Shown one piece after another: positions 8,993 to 17,703 of a stretch of DNA of 64,000 nt. Below the pieces are notes generated by a model. The model saw nothing but the letters and a program-made list of their open reading frames with translations, had not been told where the DNA came from and did not search any database. The position numbers and the translations under genes were made by a program. Source of the stretch: Pigmentiphaga litoralis (GTDB taxonomy: Bacteria > Pseudomonadota > Gammaproteobacteria > Burkholderiales > Burkholderiaceae_B). Where the stretch lies: positions 4,154,001 to 4,218,000 of the forward strand of contig NZ_JACCBP010000001.1 in NCBI RefSeq assembly GCF_013408655.1. The letters run 5' to 3'. Within the stretch, counting starts at the first letter, position 1. Every line of letters starts with the position of its first letter.

Positions 8993-9928
8993 TCACACCG
9001 GCGTCAGTACCTTGCCGGTATCGAAGTACGCCGCCAGGTTGTCCCCCACCAGCCGTTCCATGTCGGCGCGCGATTCCCGCGTAAAGCCCGCAATGTGCGA
9101 CATCAGCACGACCTGGTCCAGGGTCAGCAACGGCTCCGGCACATTCGGTTCGTTCTCGTAGACGTCCAGGCCGGCACCGCCCAGCCGGCCTTCCTGCAGG
9201 GCCGAGACCAGCGCGGCTTCGTCCACCACGCTGCCGCGCGCGATGTTGACCACGATGCCTTGCGGGCCAAGTGCATCCAGAATCTCGGCCGACACCAGGT
9301 GCTTCGTTGCAGCGCCACCGACACAAGCCACCACCAGAAAGTCAGCCCATTCGGCAAGTTCGCGCAATGAGGCCACGTGCTCGTGCGGCGTGTCGGCCAC
9401 CGGCCGCCGCGTGTGATACCGCACCGTCATGCCGAAGCCCACGCCACGCCGCGCGACTTCCTGGCCGATGCCGCCAAAGCCGAGCAGACCCAATCGTTTG
9501 CCATGCACGCGCGTCATCAACGGCCGTTGTCCGGTCTTCCAGCCGCCCGCGCGCACGAAGCGGTCGGTGGTGCTGAGGCCGCGCGCCACATCGATCAACA
9601 ATCCCATGGCCAGATCGGCCACGCAGCCATTGAGCACGTCGGGCGTGTTGCTGACCTGCACGCCGTGGCGATGCGCGGCGTCGATGTCGATCTTGTCGTA
9701 GCCCGCGCCGAAGTTGGCCAGCGCCTTCAGATTGGGCATCGCGGCGAACATCGATGCGTCGCACGCAAAGCGCAGGTGGGTCGCGGCCGCCTCGAATTCA
9801 GCGCCGTGTTGCGCCAGGAAAGCGGCGGGATCGGACTCTTTCCAGAGCGGATGCACGGCGTATTCAGAGGCCAGCCGGGCATCGACCGCGGGTGTGATGG
9901 GACCGATCTGGAGCAGGCGGTGGTTCAT
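8993..9928 (-). CDS. D-isomer-specific 2-hydroxyacid dehydrogenase
   Basis: This 311-residue protein has the full active site of the D-2-hydroxyacid dehydrogenase family: NAD loop LLGFGGIGQEVARR, catalytic Arg in VNIARGSVVDEAAL, Glu in YENEPNVPEPLL and His in MSHIAGFT. It probably reduces hydroxypyruvate or glyoxylate, or a related 2-keto acid, to the D-hydroxyacid. This fits the neighbouring isomerase of hydroxypyruvate type. It lies between the class II aldolase (38-bp gap) and the DUF1932 dehydrogenase. Family certain, substrate inferred from context. Confidence 0.9.
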   Translation of the reverse strand: MNHRLLQIGPITPAVDARLASEYAVHPLWKESDPAAFLAQHGAEFEAAATHLRFACDASMFAAMPNLKALANFGAGYDKIDIDAAHRHGVQVSNTPDVLNGCVADLAMGLLIDVARGLSTTDRFVRAGGWKTGQRPLMTRVHGKRLGLLGFGGIGQEVARRGVGFGMTVRYHTRRPVADTPHEHVASLRELAEWADFLVVACVGGAATKHLVSAEILDALGPQGIVVNIARGSVVDEAALVSALQEGRLGGAGLDVYENEPNVPEPLLTLDQVVLMSHIAGFTRESRADMERLVGDNLAAYFDTGKVLTPV

Positions 9929-9966
9929 GGGTTAAAGGACTCGCTTGAAGAAGTCAGGGGTAGGCG

Positions 9967-10761
9967 TCAATCGCGATAGCTGGCGTCGCGCCGGTCCAGC
10001 ATGCGCAGAAGCGCCGGCCATTCGCGGCGTCCGTGCGGCGGGAAGTTGCCGTGGATGTCGGGGGTCGGTGCGCGCCGCAACTGGTTGTAGGCCTTGTCGA
10101 CGGCAGCTTGCGGCGGCATGTGGATGGGGCTGTTGGCGGACATCGTCAGCAGTTGCGTCTGGCACGCGCGTTCCAGCCGCTGCATGTTGACGAAGGCTTC
10201 CGCCACGTCCTGCCCCACGGTCAGGAGCCCGTGATTGCGCAGGATCAGGGCGTCCTTGTCGCCCAGGCTGCTGACCAGGCGGCGCCGCTCGTCGGTGTCG
10301 ACAGCGACCCCTTCGAACTCGTGATATCCCACGCCGCCCGCGAACCGCATGGCCGTCTGGTTCAGCGGCAGCAGCCCGCATTCCAGTGCCGATACGGCCA
10401 TGCCCGCGGGCGTATGCGTGTGCAGCACGCAGCCCACATCGTGCCGCGCGCCGTGGATGGCGCTGTGGATGACGTAGCCCGCCAGGTTGATCGTGTAGTC
10501 GGTGTTGGGGTTGTGGATGATGTTGCCGTCCAGGTCGATCTTGATCAGACTGGACGCGGTGATTTCCTCGTACATCATGCCGAAGGGATTGATCAGGAAA
10601 TGCACGTCGTCGCCGGGCACCCGGGCCGAAATGTGGTTCAGGATCATGTCGCTCATGCCGAACAGATCAACCAGCCGGTAACAGGCGGCCAGGTCGATCC
10701 GCAGTTGGCGTTCAGCGTCGCTGATCACCGGGGCAGAGCGGGAAGAAAACAGAGCTTGCAT
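9967..10761 (-). CDS. Class II aldolase/adducin family protein
   Basis: This ~264-residue protein has the zinc-binding HTHTPAGMAVS motif and a later metal ligand in LILRNHGLLTVGQDVAEAF, both diagnostic of the class II aldolase/adducin fold. Family members cleave sugar phosphates or decarboxylate branched acids. ATG 10761 is preferred over ATG 10770, because AAGG lies nine bases before 10761 but touches 10770. It follows a Bug receptor gene (23-bp gap) and precedes the 2-hydroxyacid dehydrogenase. With the OtnI-like isomerase it recalls four-carbon acid-sugar pathways, but no OtnK kinase is present. Confidence 0.88.
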   Translation of the reverse strand: MQALFSSRSAPVISDAERQLRIDLAACYRLVDLFGMSDMILNHISARVPGDDVHFLINPFGMMYEEITASSLIKIDLDGNIIHNPNTDYTINLAGYVIHSAIHGARHDVGCVLHTHTPAGMAVSALECGLLPLNQTAMRFAGGVGYHEFEGVAVDTDERRRLVSSLGDKDALILRNHGLLTVGQDVAEAFVNMQRLERACQTQLLTMSANSPIHMPPQAAVDKAYNQLRRAPTPDIHGNFPPHGRREWPALLRMLDRRDASYRD

Positions 10762-10784
10762 GGTGCGCATCCTTACGAGTCCAC

Positions 10785-11804
10785 TTACTGTTTCTCGATT
10801 TGAGCTTGCTCAATAACAGTACGCCATTTCCGCGCGTCCTTTTCAAATACGGCTTTCAGCGCCTCGGGCGTACTGCTGCCAGGTTCGATACCCAGGTCGA
10901 TAAAGCGCTGCCGCAAGTCCGGCGATTGCAAGGCCTTGGCGATCTCCTGGTTGAGACGTGCAACGATCTCGGGCGGCGTGTTGGCCGGGGCCACGATGCC
11001 GTTCCACGAATCCGATTCATACGATGCCAGCCCTGGCACGCCGCTTTCGGCAATGGTCGGCACGTCGGGCAGGAAGGACAGGCGCTGGGTCGACGACGTG
11101 GCGATGGCGCGCAGGGCGCCGCCCTTGACCTGCCCCAACACGCCCGTCACCGTTTCCATCGCGACCTGCACGTTGCGGCCGCGCAAGGCGCCTACGACTT
11201 CGCCGGTGGACTTGAACGGAACGATAGGCACGGGAATGCGGGTCATGGTGCTGAACAGACTGGCGGACAGATGCTGCGCGCTGCCCACGCTGATGGTGCC
11301 GATGTTCACGTGCGCCGGATCGTTGCGGGCCGCAACGACCAGGTCATTGACGGTCTTGAGCGGGCTGTCTTTATCGACCACCAGCAGGAAGTGGAAGGTG
11401 CCGATGGTCGAGATCATCGAAAAGCTTTGCACCGGGTCGTAGGGCAGGGACTTGAACAGGTAGGGGCTGAATGCGTTCTGCCCGCTGACCAGCAGCAGGG
11501 TGTAGCCATCGGGCGCGGCGCGCGCCACGGTGGATGCGGCCGTGATGCCGCCTGCACCCGGCGCGTTTTCGACAATGACGCTTTGCCCGGTGGATTCCGA
11601 CATCTTCTGCGCCAGCGCACGCGTGACGGTGTCGCCCAGCCCACCGGGACCAAAGCCGACAACGATCCGTATCGGCTTGACGGGAAATGCGGGGGCGGGA
11701 GCCGATACGGACGCCGCCTGCACCCCGTTGAGCATGCTCAATCCCAGCAGCGCGGCAGCCAGGCGTGCGCCGCGCCGCCACCAGGGCGTCGTCGAAAGGG
11801 TCAT
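10785..11804 (-). CDS. Bug/TctC family tripartite tricarboxylate transporter receptor
   Basis: From ATG 11804 the protein has 339 residues. Start chosen from AGGAG five bases upstream; earlier in-frame ATGs lack one and would precede the signal peptide. The signal sequence (WWRRGARLAAALLGLSMLNGVQA) is followed by the Bug hallmark FPVKPIRIVVGFGPGG and VIVENAPGAGGITAASTVARAAPDGYTL. It leads the aldolase/dehydrogenase/isomerase operon, so it probably captures the operon's substrate in the periplasm. No TctA/TctB genes are seen nearby. Confidence 0.92.
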   Translation of the reverse strand: MTLSTTPWWRRGARLAAALLGLSMLNGVQAASVSAPAPAFPVKPIRIVVGFGPGGLGDTVTRALAQKMSESTGQSVIVENAPGAGGITAASTVARAAPDGYTLLLVSGQNAFSPYLFKSLPYDPVQSFSMISTIGTFHFLLVVDKDSPLKTVNDLVVAARNDPAHVNIGTISVGSAQHLSASLFSTMTRIPVPIVPFKSTGEVVGALRGRNVQVAMETVTGVLGQVKGGALRAIATSSTQRLSFLPDVPTIAESGVPGLASYESDSWNGIVAPANTPPEIVARLNQEIAKALQSPDLRQRFIDLGIEPGSSTPEALKAVFEKDARKWRTVIEQAQIEKQ

Positions 11805-11990
11805 CGTGTCTCCTGCCGGGGGGCGGTGGGGTGGCGCCATGATGGCGCTACGGTGGCGGTTGTCCGCGCATGACGGCATTGTGGAATGCCAGTTCCGTCT
11901 CGTCTCCCCCCGCAGGCGTCCAGCTGTTATGCCGCTGCGGCATTGCTCGATGTCAGCGGCACCCCCGCAGCCTGCCCGGGTGCTGGACGA

Positions 11991-12788
11991 TTACCTACCC
12001 TTGAAGTCTGCCTTCCGCTTTTCGTTGAAGGCCAGCACGCCCTCAATGCGGTCTTCGGTCGTGACCAGCCGGTTGTAGGCTTCGATCTCGAAGCGATAGC
12101 CGGTCAGCAGATCGCCCTGCAGGCCATGATGGATGGACTTCTTGGCCTGCCGGATCGACAGCGGTGCGTTGGCGGCGATCGCATCGGCAGTCGCAAAAGC
12201 CTCGTCCAGCAGCGCGGCCGGCTCGCACACCCGATTCACCATGCCCCACTCGTACGCCTCGTCTGCCGAAAAGGGACGTGCACTGAAGATCAGTTCCTTG
12301 GCGCGCCGCTCGCCCACTGCACGGGCCAGCGTCTGCGTGCCCCCCGTGCCGGGCATGATGCCCAACTTGGTCTCCGATAACGCAAAGCGCGCCGTGCGGG
12401 CCGCATAGACGAAGTCACACCCCAGCACCATTTCGCACCCACCGCCAAAGGCATGGCCGTTCACGGCCGCGATCACCGGGATGGGGCAGTCAAGCAGGGT
12501 CACGAACATGCGTTCAAAGATTTCGTGCTGCGCCCGCCACGCCTCGTTGGTCATGCCGTCCCGCTCCTTCAGGTCGCCGCCGGCGCAAAACGCACGGTCA
12601 CCCGAACCCGTCAGCACCACACACCGCAGCGCGCCGGGCCGGGCTGTCAGGCGCGTCCACAGGTCCAGCGTGTCTTCGCCCATCTGGGTGTTGATCGCAT
12701 TGAGCACTTCTGGCCGGTTCAGCGTGACGTGCAGGACGTGATCGTTGCGATGTTCAACGAGCAGGGTGGCGTACTGGGGAAAGGACAT
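11991..12788 (-). CDS. Enoyl-CoA hydratase/isomerase family protein
   Basis: From ATG 12788 (GAGG seven bases upstream) the protein has 265 residues. It shows the crotonase fold: the oxyanion-hole stretch AVNGHAFGGGCEMVLGCD and FALSETKLGIMPGTGGTQTLAR. Both Glu positions used by hydratases are kept (in GGCEM and LSETK), so true hydratase activity is likely. The C-terminal FNEKRKADFKGR is typical of enoyl-CoA hydratases. It is transcribed away from the DUF2256/photolyase pair. Its link with the preceding Bug operon (186-bp gap) is uncertain. Confidence 0.9.
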   Translation of the reverse strand: MSFPQYATLLVEHRNDHVLHVTLNRPEVLNAINTQMGEDTLDLWTRLTARPGALRCVVLTGSGDRAFCAGGDLKERDGMTNEAWRAQHEIFERMFVTLLDCPIPVIAAVNGHAFGGGCEMVLGCDFVYAARTARFALSETKLGIMPGTGGTQTLARAVGERRAKELIFSARPFSADEAYEWGMVNRVCEPAALLDEAFATADAIAANAPLSIRQAKKSIHHGLQGDLLTGYRFEIEAYNRLVTTEDRIEGVLAFNEKRKADFKGR

Positions 12789-12955
12789 GACGGAACCTCG
12801 TGGATGGGGCGCCAGGCGCCCCGTGAGCGAACGGATGCGCCAGTGTGCCAAAGGTTGGACAAAAGCGGCGTAACGGGCCGTTGCTTGAGCTGACGGTTCC
12901 ACGCCGTTTTCCATGGCATGCTTGCCAGGTTCATCTTCCACCCGGCAGCCTGTTC

Positions 12956-13144
12956 ATGCCTCGCGGCGACACCCGACTCAAAAGCAGCCACCCCGGCAAC
13001 AAGGCCGACCTTCCAAGCAAGCCGTGCCAGGCCTGCGGGCGCCCCATGACCTGGCGCAAGGCCTGGGCAAAGAATTGGGAATCGGTGCGCTATTGCTCGG
13101 ATCGCTGCCGTGCCGCCGGCCGCGCCGGACCCGCCCGTGACTGA
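12956..13144 (+). CDS. DUF2256 domain-containing small zinc-finger-like protein
   Basis: This ~62-residue protein has the DUF2256 core: NKADLPSKPCQACGRPMTWR, then KAWAKNWESVRYCSDRCR. Two CxxC/CxxxC pairs probably bind one zinc. ATG 12956 gives the usual family length; the frame is open further upstream without similarity. The gene overlaps the start of the photolyase-like gene. DUF2256 is typically found next to, or fused to, cryptochrome/photolyase-related genes, which is the arrangement here. Function unknown. Confidence 0.8.
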   Translation: MPRGDTRLKSSHPGNKADLPSKPCQACGRPMTWRKAWAKNWESVRYCSDRCRAAGRAGPARD

Positions 13145-14702
13145 GACCCCCTTGCGCAGGCTGGTGATCGTGCTGGGCGACCAGCTTGATGAACAGGCAT
13201 CGGCCTTCGATGACTTCGACCCTGCGCAGGACGCGGTGTGGATGGCCGAGGTCACGGAAGAATCCACCCACGTCTGGAGCACCAAGCCCCGCATCGCCGT
13301 CTTTCTGGGCGCCATGCGCCACTTTCGACAAACGCTGGTGGCGCGCGGGATCACCGTGCACTACCTGGCGCTGTCCGACGCCGGCAACCCGGGCACCCTG
13401 CAGACTGCCCTGACCGACGCCATCCTGGCCCTGCAACCCCGGGCGCTGGGCATGACCGCGCCGGGCGACTGGCGCGTGCTGCATGCCCTGCGCGAGGTGG
13501 CCCGCCACCATCAGCTGCCTTTGCACCTGTCCGACGACCGGCACTTTTTCAGCACCGTCAGGGAATTTGCCGACCATGCACGCACGCACCGGCCCTTGCG
13601 CATGGAGTATTGGTATCGCGAAATGCGCCAGCGTTTCGGCATCCTGATGGAGCGGGGCAAGCCCGCGGGCGGACGGTGGAACTTCGATACCGAGAACCGC
13701 AAGTCCTTCGGCAAGGCGGGTCCACAAGATGTGCCACCCCCCACCCGGTTCGCGCCCGACGCCATCACCGCAGGCGTCATCGACGAGGTCAACACGCGCT
13801 TTGCGGACCACCCCGGTTCGCTTGCGTCATTCGCCTGGCCGATGACGCGCCCCCAGGCGCTGCAGGCCTTGCAGGACTTCGTGTCGCAACGCCTGCCCGA
13901 CTTCGGCACGCACCAGGACGCCATGTGGACGCATGAGCCCTGGCTGTATCACTCGCATCTGTCGTCATCCCTCAACCTGAAGCTGCTGACGGCGCGGGAA
14001 GTGGTCCAGGCGGCGGTTGACGCATGGCAGGCGGGACAGGCCCCGCTGGCATCGGTGGAAGGCTTCGTGCGGCAGATCCTGGGCTGGCGCGAATACGTGC
14101 GCGGGGTGTACTGGACGCAGATGCCCGGCTATGTGGACCGGAATGAACTGCAGGCCACGCGCGATCTGCCTGCCTTCTATTGGACCGGTGATACCGACAT
14201 GGCGTGCCTGCGTGCCGCGATCGGCCAGACGCTGGAACACGGCTACGCGCATCATATCCAGCGGCTGATGGTGACCGGCCTGTACGCGATGATGTTGGGC
14301 GTGCGGCCGCGCGAGGTGCACTACTGGTATCTGGCGGTGTATGTCGATGCCGTGGAATGGGTCGAGATGCCCAACACGCTAGGCATGAGCCAGTACGCCG
14401 ATGGCGGGTTGATGGGCAGCAAGCCCTATGTGGCCAGCGGCCGCTACATCGACCGCATGAGCAACTACTGCAAGGGCTGCCGCTTCGACCCGACCGTGTC
14501 GACCGGCGCCAGGGCCTGCCCGTTCACAACGCTGTACTGGGACTTCCTGTTGCGGCACGAAGCCAGATTGCAGACCAACGAGCGCATGATCATGCCGCTG
14601 AAGCATCTGGAACGCCTGGATGCGGAACAACGCGAAGCGGTCCGCATGCAGGCCGACCTGCACCGCGCGTCGGTCGGCGCGATTGAGCGCGATCAGGATT
14701 GA
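13137..14702 (+). CDS. Cryptochrome/photolyase-related protein, iron-sulfur bacterial type (FeS-BCP, PhrB-like)
   Basis: This ~521-residue protein opens with RRLVIVLGDQLDEQ and continues with VHYLAL and LPLHLSDDRHFF. The C-terminal half (GFVRQILGWREYVRGVYW, HIQRLMVTGLYAMMLGVRP, PNTLGMSQYADGG) is the FAD-binding region of prokaryotic (6-4) photolyases. SNYCKGCRFDPTVSTGARAC gives Cys residues in the CxxC...C spacing expected for the 4Fe-4S cluster. GTG 13137 overlaps the DUF2256 stop; GTG 13110 in the same frame is the alternative. The protein probably repairs (6-4) photoproducts or acts as a light sensor. Confidence 0.88.
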   Translation: MTETPLRRLVIVLGDQLDEQASAFDDFDPAQDAVWMAEVTEESTHVWSTKPRIAVFLGAMRHFRQTLVARGITVHYLALSDAGNPGTLQTALTDAILALQPRALGMTAPGDWRVLHALREVARHHQLPLHLSDDRHFFSTVREFADHARTHRPLRMEYWYREMRQRFGILMERGKPAGGRWNFDTENRKSFGKAGPQDVPPPTRFAPDAITAGVIDEVNTRFADHPGSLASFAWPMTRPQALQALQDFVSQRLPDFGTHQDAMWTHEPWLYHSHLSSSLNLKLLTAREVVQAAVDAWQAGQAPLASVEGFVRQILGWREYVRGVYWTQMPGYVDRNELQATRDLPAFYWTGDTDMACLRAAIGQTLEHGYAHHIQRLMVTGLYAMMLGVRPREVHYWYLAVYVDAVEWVEMPNTLGMSQYADGGLMGSKPYVASGRYIDRMSNYCKGCRFDPTVSTGARACPFTTLYWDFLLRHEARLQTNERMIMPLKHLERLDAEQREAVRMQADLHRASVGAIERDQD

Positions 14703-14710
14703 CGGCGGTC

Positions 14711-14743
14711 AATGACTGCGTTCAATCATGGATCGCAGTCATT
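14711..14743. terminator. Perfect 10-bp inverted repeat between convergent genes
   Basis: AATGACTGCG (14711-14720) and CGCAGTCATT (14734-14743) are perfectly complementary around a 13-base loop. The hairpin lies just after the photolyase stop and just before the stop of the convergent DsbA-like gene. It lacks a clear T-tract on either strand, so termination would be weak or serve both directions. The hairpin itself is certain; its role is inferred. Confidence 0.5.
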
Positions 14744-14751
14744 CCCTGCAC

Positions 14752-15393
14752 CTATCGCCCGGCCATCAACAACTGCGCCAGCACCGCCGGCGGCTGCGCG
14801 CCACTGACGTCATTCCAGCCGACACGAAAGTGCGGCACGGCATCGATGCCGTCCTGGTGCGCCTGGGTTTCCTCGGCCACCACCTCGGCTTCCCCTTCAT
14901 TTCCCGCCAGAAAAGCCCGCACCGCCACCACGTCATAGCCCTGCTTTTCTGCGATGTCTGCAAGCACGTCGGGGCTGCCGATGTTGCGGCCTTCCTGGAA
15001 GTACGCCGAGTAGATCGCATCATGCAGCTGCACCCGCTGCGCTGCATTCCCTTGCGATTCGGCAAAGCGGATCAAGCGGTGCGCCAGCCTTGAGTTGGGC
15101 GTGACCTCCATCTTGTCGAACGCAAACACGGCGCCTGCTTTTTCACCCGCGCGTGCAACCTGCGCGTCCAGCGCCTGCGACCGTTCCCAGCTGCCGAACT
15201 TGCGCGTGCGGTAGTCACGCCGGGCAATGCCTTCAGGGGGAAGGCCGGGGTTCAACTCGAAAGGATGGAAGTGCAGGGCGACCCGATCGGCCATGCCGGT
15301 CTGCGCCAACGCCGAACGCAGGTGGTGATGGCCAATCCAGCACCAGGGGCAGACAAAGTCGTAGGTGATATGGACATCGAGCAGATCGGACAT
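14752..15393 (-). CDS. DsbA family oxidoreductase (FrnE-like)
   Basis: From ATG 15393 the protein has 213 residues; GGAG six bases upstream supports this start over ATGs at 15405 and 15423. The thioredoxin-fold strand DVHITYDFVCPWCWIGHHHL holds the CPWC active site, and the cis-proline segment GIDAVPHFRVG lies near the C-terminus. There is no signal peptide, so it is cytoplasmic, as is usual for FrnE/2-hydroxychromene-carboxylate-isomerase-like proteins implicated in thiol redox balance. It is 62 bp downstream of the flavin reductase gene on the same strand. Confidence 0.87.
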   Translation of the reverse strand: MSDLLDVHITYDFVCPWCWIGHHHLRSALAQTGMADRVALHFHPFELNPGLPPEGIARRDYRTRKFGSWERSQALDAQVARAGEKAGAVFAFDKMEVTPNSRLAHRLIRFAESQGNAAQRVQLHDAIYSAYFQEGRNIGSPDVLADIAEKQGYDVVAVRAFLAGNEGEAEVVAEETQAHQDGIDAVPHFRVGWNDVSGAQPPAVLAQLLMAGR

Positions 15394-15468
15394 GGCGTTC
15401 TCCATTACTTCACGTTCGTTCATGACATCGCGTGCGTCGTCAGCGCGCGGCTCGTACCGCATTGCGAT

Positions 15469-16089
15469 TCACTTGGGCCGGCGCAGCTTGAACAGACCTT
15501 CGGGCAGGACTTCAAAATAGTCCGCCGGACCGCCCGCACGGAGCACGTGGCCGGCATGGGCCGTGTCGTAGATGCCTTCCCGCAGGCTGGACGGCGCGAT
15601 GTGGATACCGACCACTTCACCCAGCACCAGCCAGGTCTCGACCTTCTCGCCTGCCGCACTCTGCAACTGGATCAGTTGTGACAGCCGGCATTCGAAGGAC
15701 ACCGGACTTTCGGCGACTCGGGGTACGCCCACGACTTGCGACGCAGCCGGGGTCAGGCCCGCCAACGCAAACTCGTCGACGTCGGGCGCGACCATCGCCG
15801 ACGTCGCATTCATGCGCTCGACCAACGGACGGGTCACCAGATTCCAGCAGAACTCGCCGGTGGCTTCGATGTTATGCAGGCTGTCTTTGGACCCGATGCT
15901 GGCAAAGCCCACGATCGGCGGCGTGTAGTTGAACGCGTTGAAGAAACTGTAGGGCGCCAGGTTCAGTACGCCTTGCGTCGATCGCGACGAGACCCAGCCG
16001 ATGGGACGGGGGCCGACGATGGCGTTGAACGGATCATGCGGCAGCCGGTGGCCCTGCGCGGGTTCATAGAAGTGCATGTCTTCTGACAC
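15469..16089 (-). CDS. Flavin reductase family (FMN-binding split-barrel) protein
   Basis: From GTG 16089 the protein has ~206 residues; AGAGGA lies about six bases upstream, whereas ATG 16077 has poor spacing. HDPFNAIVGPRPIGWVSSRS, LAPYSFFNAFNYTPPIVGFAS and WNLVTRPLVERMNATS are the conserved FMN-contact segments of the flavin reductase-like family. Such proteins supply reduced flavin to oxygenases or act alone. No two-component monooxygenase partner is adjacent. The gene borders the gene-free DnaA-box region. Confidence 0.87.
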   Translation of the reverse strand: MSEDMHFYEPAQGHRLPHDPFNAIVGPRPIGWVSSRSTQGVLNLAPYSFFNAFNYTPPIVGFASIGSKDSLHNIEATGEFCWNLVTRPLVERMNATSAMVAPDVDEFALAGLTPAASQVVGVPRVAESPVSFECRLSQLIQLQSAAGEKVETWLVLGEVVGIHIAPSSLREGIYDTAHAGHVLRAGGPADYFEVLPEGLFKLRRPK

Positions 16090-16456
16090 AGAAGTCCTCT
16101 TGCTAGTCAGGTGACGCATGCGGGTGATGCCGATGCGCGCGGAGATAGGGAGTGTGGCAATGAGCTTAGCACCGGCCCATTCGAAGGCGCTGGATGGGAG
16201 CGCAGGAATGACTTTACGAAATGCGAAGCGGTGGCTGTGCGCGAACGCCGTGAATTTCAGGCGACGTCTGGTCGATATTCCGGCGCGGAATACCCGCTCG
16301 CCTGTTAGTCCGTCGCTGCTACGACCTGGCTGGACCTTTCATGCGCTGGCACGGTGGCGTGTTCTGGTCGTGTTTCAGTACCGATCCGCTCCGTCTTCAA
16401 GCTTTCCCGGACACGAAGCCACGCGGCATTCAGCTGGAACCCGTCAAAACCTGGCC

Positions 16457-16680
16457 TGTGGATAAGCTCTAGCAAGGGCGTCTGTGCACAAGGTGTTGAG
16501 CCTTTCTGAACAAGCCGCTTTCCAAAGCCTTCGCAAAAAGTTGTCCAAGATTGTGTGCAGCAGATGACCGGGGTTGTGCGCCGTCGCGATCCGGTCCAAG
16601 ACCTTGATTGCAAAGCGGAATTCCGGGTTGTTCAAGTTATCCACAGCCTCCTATTAGCTGCCACTATGTAAATACATAGT
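16457..16680. other. DnaA-box module A
   Basis: TGTGGATAA (16457-16465) and the oppositely oriented TTATCCACA (16637-16645) start exactly 180 bp apart. Inside are GCGTCTGTGCACAAG (16478-16492) and CCTTCGCAAAAAGTTGT (16528-16544). A palindrome ACTATGTA-AA-TACATAGT (16663-16680) follows the second box. Each block has an equivalent in module B. Possible roles are DnaA binding, titration or reactivation, or an accessory origin element. Confidence 0.6.
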
Positions 16681-17099
16681 TATTCATGGAACACCGCTAG
16701 CTTTCCAGAACGAGAAGGATGGGTGCGTTCACAGAAGCAGATGCCAGGAAAAAGTCGGAGCAGAAGCCATGCAGAACGACACGTTCTGTATGCGCTTGGA
16801 TCGCTGGTTCGGTTCAACCAGCGTCAGGAAGAGCAGACAAATTGCTCAAAGTTTGTGCATATCGCCATGAATTAAGTGAATGATGCTTAAAAAGTGGGCA
16901 TTCGCGGGTTGATCGCCGACTTATGAACAACAAGATCCGGCGTCTGGCAGCGGAAATGGCGTCGCTGACTCACCGTTTTCTCGGAATTCGGGTGGCTTCA
17001 GAAAGGTCGCCGCCCGATTTCGTTGCTGTCTGACTGGCAAAAACAACGCCTCATTTCGAGTCAGAAAATTTTTTTTGCTGGGAAGCAATAATTTTCGCC

Positions 17100-17323
17100 T
17101 GTGGATAACGCCTAGGGAGAGCGTCTGTGCACAAGCTGTTGATGCGTTCTGCACAAACCGGTTTTGGCGTCCTTCGCAAAAAGTTGTTCATGTTCACGCC
17201 GCAGTAAACAGTCGACTTTCAAGGGTAAAAACAAGCTTGCAAGTCATTGATTTTGCTAAGCATTTGATGGTTGTTCCACTTATCCACAGACACTTACTAT
17301 CTGTGTGCTATCTGTACAGATAG
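17100..17323. other. DnaA-box module B
   Basis: Second copy: TGTGGATAA (17100-17108), GCGTCTGTGCACAAG (17121-17135), CCTTCGCAAAAAGTTGT (17171-17187), TTATCCACA (17280-17288) and the palindrome CTATCTG-TA-CAGATAG (17308-17323). The offsets +21, +71 and +180 from the first box are identical to module A, although the sequence between the last two blocks has diverged. Confidence 0.6.
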
Positions 17324-17648
17324 CTTTGAGTAATTCAACACATGCCTTCGCTCCACAGGGCTGTCCGGAACACCGGCGTGGCCGATGGACAAGGCCGAAT
17401 CGTTCCGGCATCCTTCAGGCTTCGCATCTCGGAAAGGATGCGTTGTCGAGGGAACTGGACTTCCTTCGCCAAGTTGCAAGCACGTGGAATGCACGGTCAA
17501 GGTCACCCGTTGGCGATGCCTGGCGATGGTCGGAATGCAGGCGGCCTTGCCTGGATACGAAGCCTGAACTCGGCCAGTTGTGCGCAGTGGCCAGACTGCG
17601 TAAAAAGCAGGCAGCGCGCCTTGTGAAGGGGCAGGTTGTTCACAGGCG

Positions 17649-17673
17649 AAAAAAAACCCGGCGTCGTGCCGGG
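17649..17673 (-). terminator. Rho-independent terminator of the aminotransferase gene
   Basis: Stem CCCGGC (17657-17662), loop GTCGT, stem GCCGGG (17668-17673). Eight A residues at 17649-17656 become the U-tract when read on the minus strand. It lies 31 bp past the aminotransferase stop. Confidence 0.8.
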
Positions 17674-17703
17674 CAGTGTGTGCAGTGCAGTGTCGCAGTG
17701 CAG

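Larger units (their letters stand above)
16090..17648. other. Gene-free region with duplicated DnaA-box modules
   Basis: About 1.55 kb without a supportable gene, visibly richer in A and T than its neighbours. It holds four perfect 9-mer DnaA boxes arranged as two modules (16,457-16,680 and 17,100-17,323). Short open frames here have no recognisable similarity and overlap the boxes. Confidence 0.7.

Noticed and set aside
16120..17640. Plasmid-type iteron origin
   Set aside because: Repeats are two complex modules 643 bp apart, not short direct iterons, and no Rep protein gene is adjacent.
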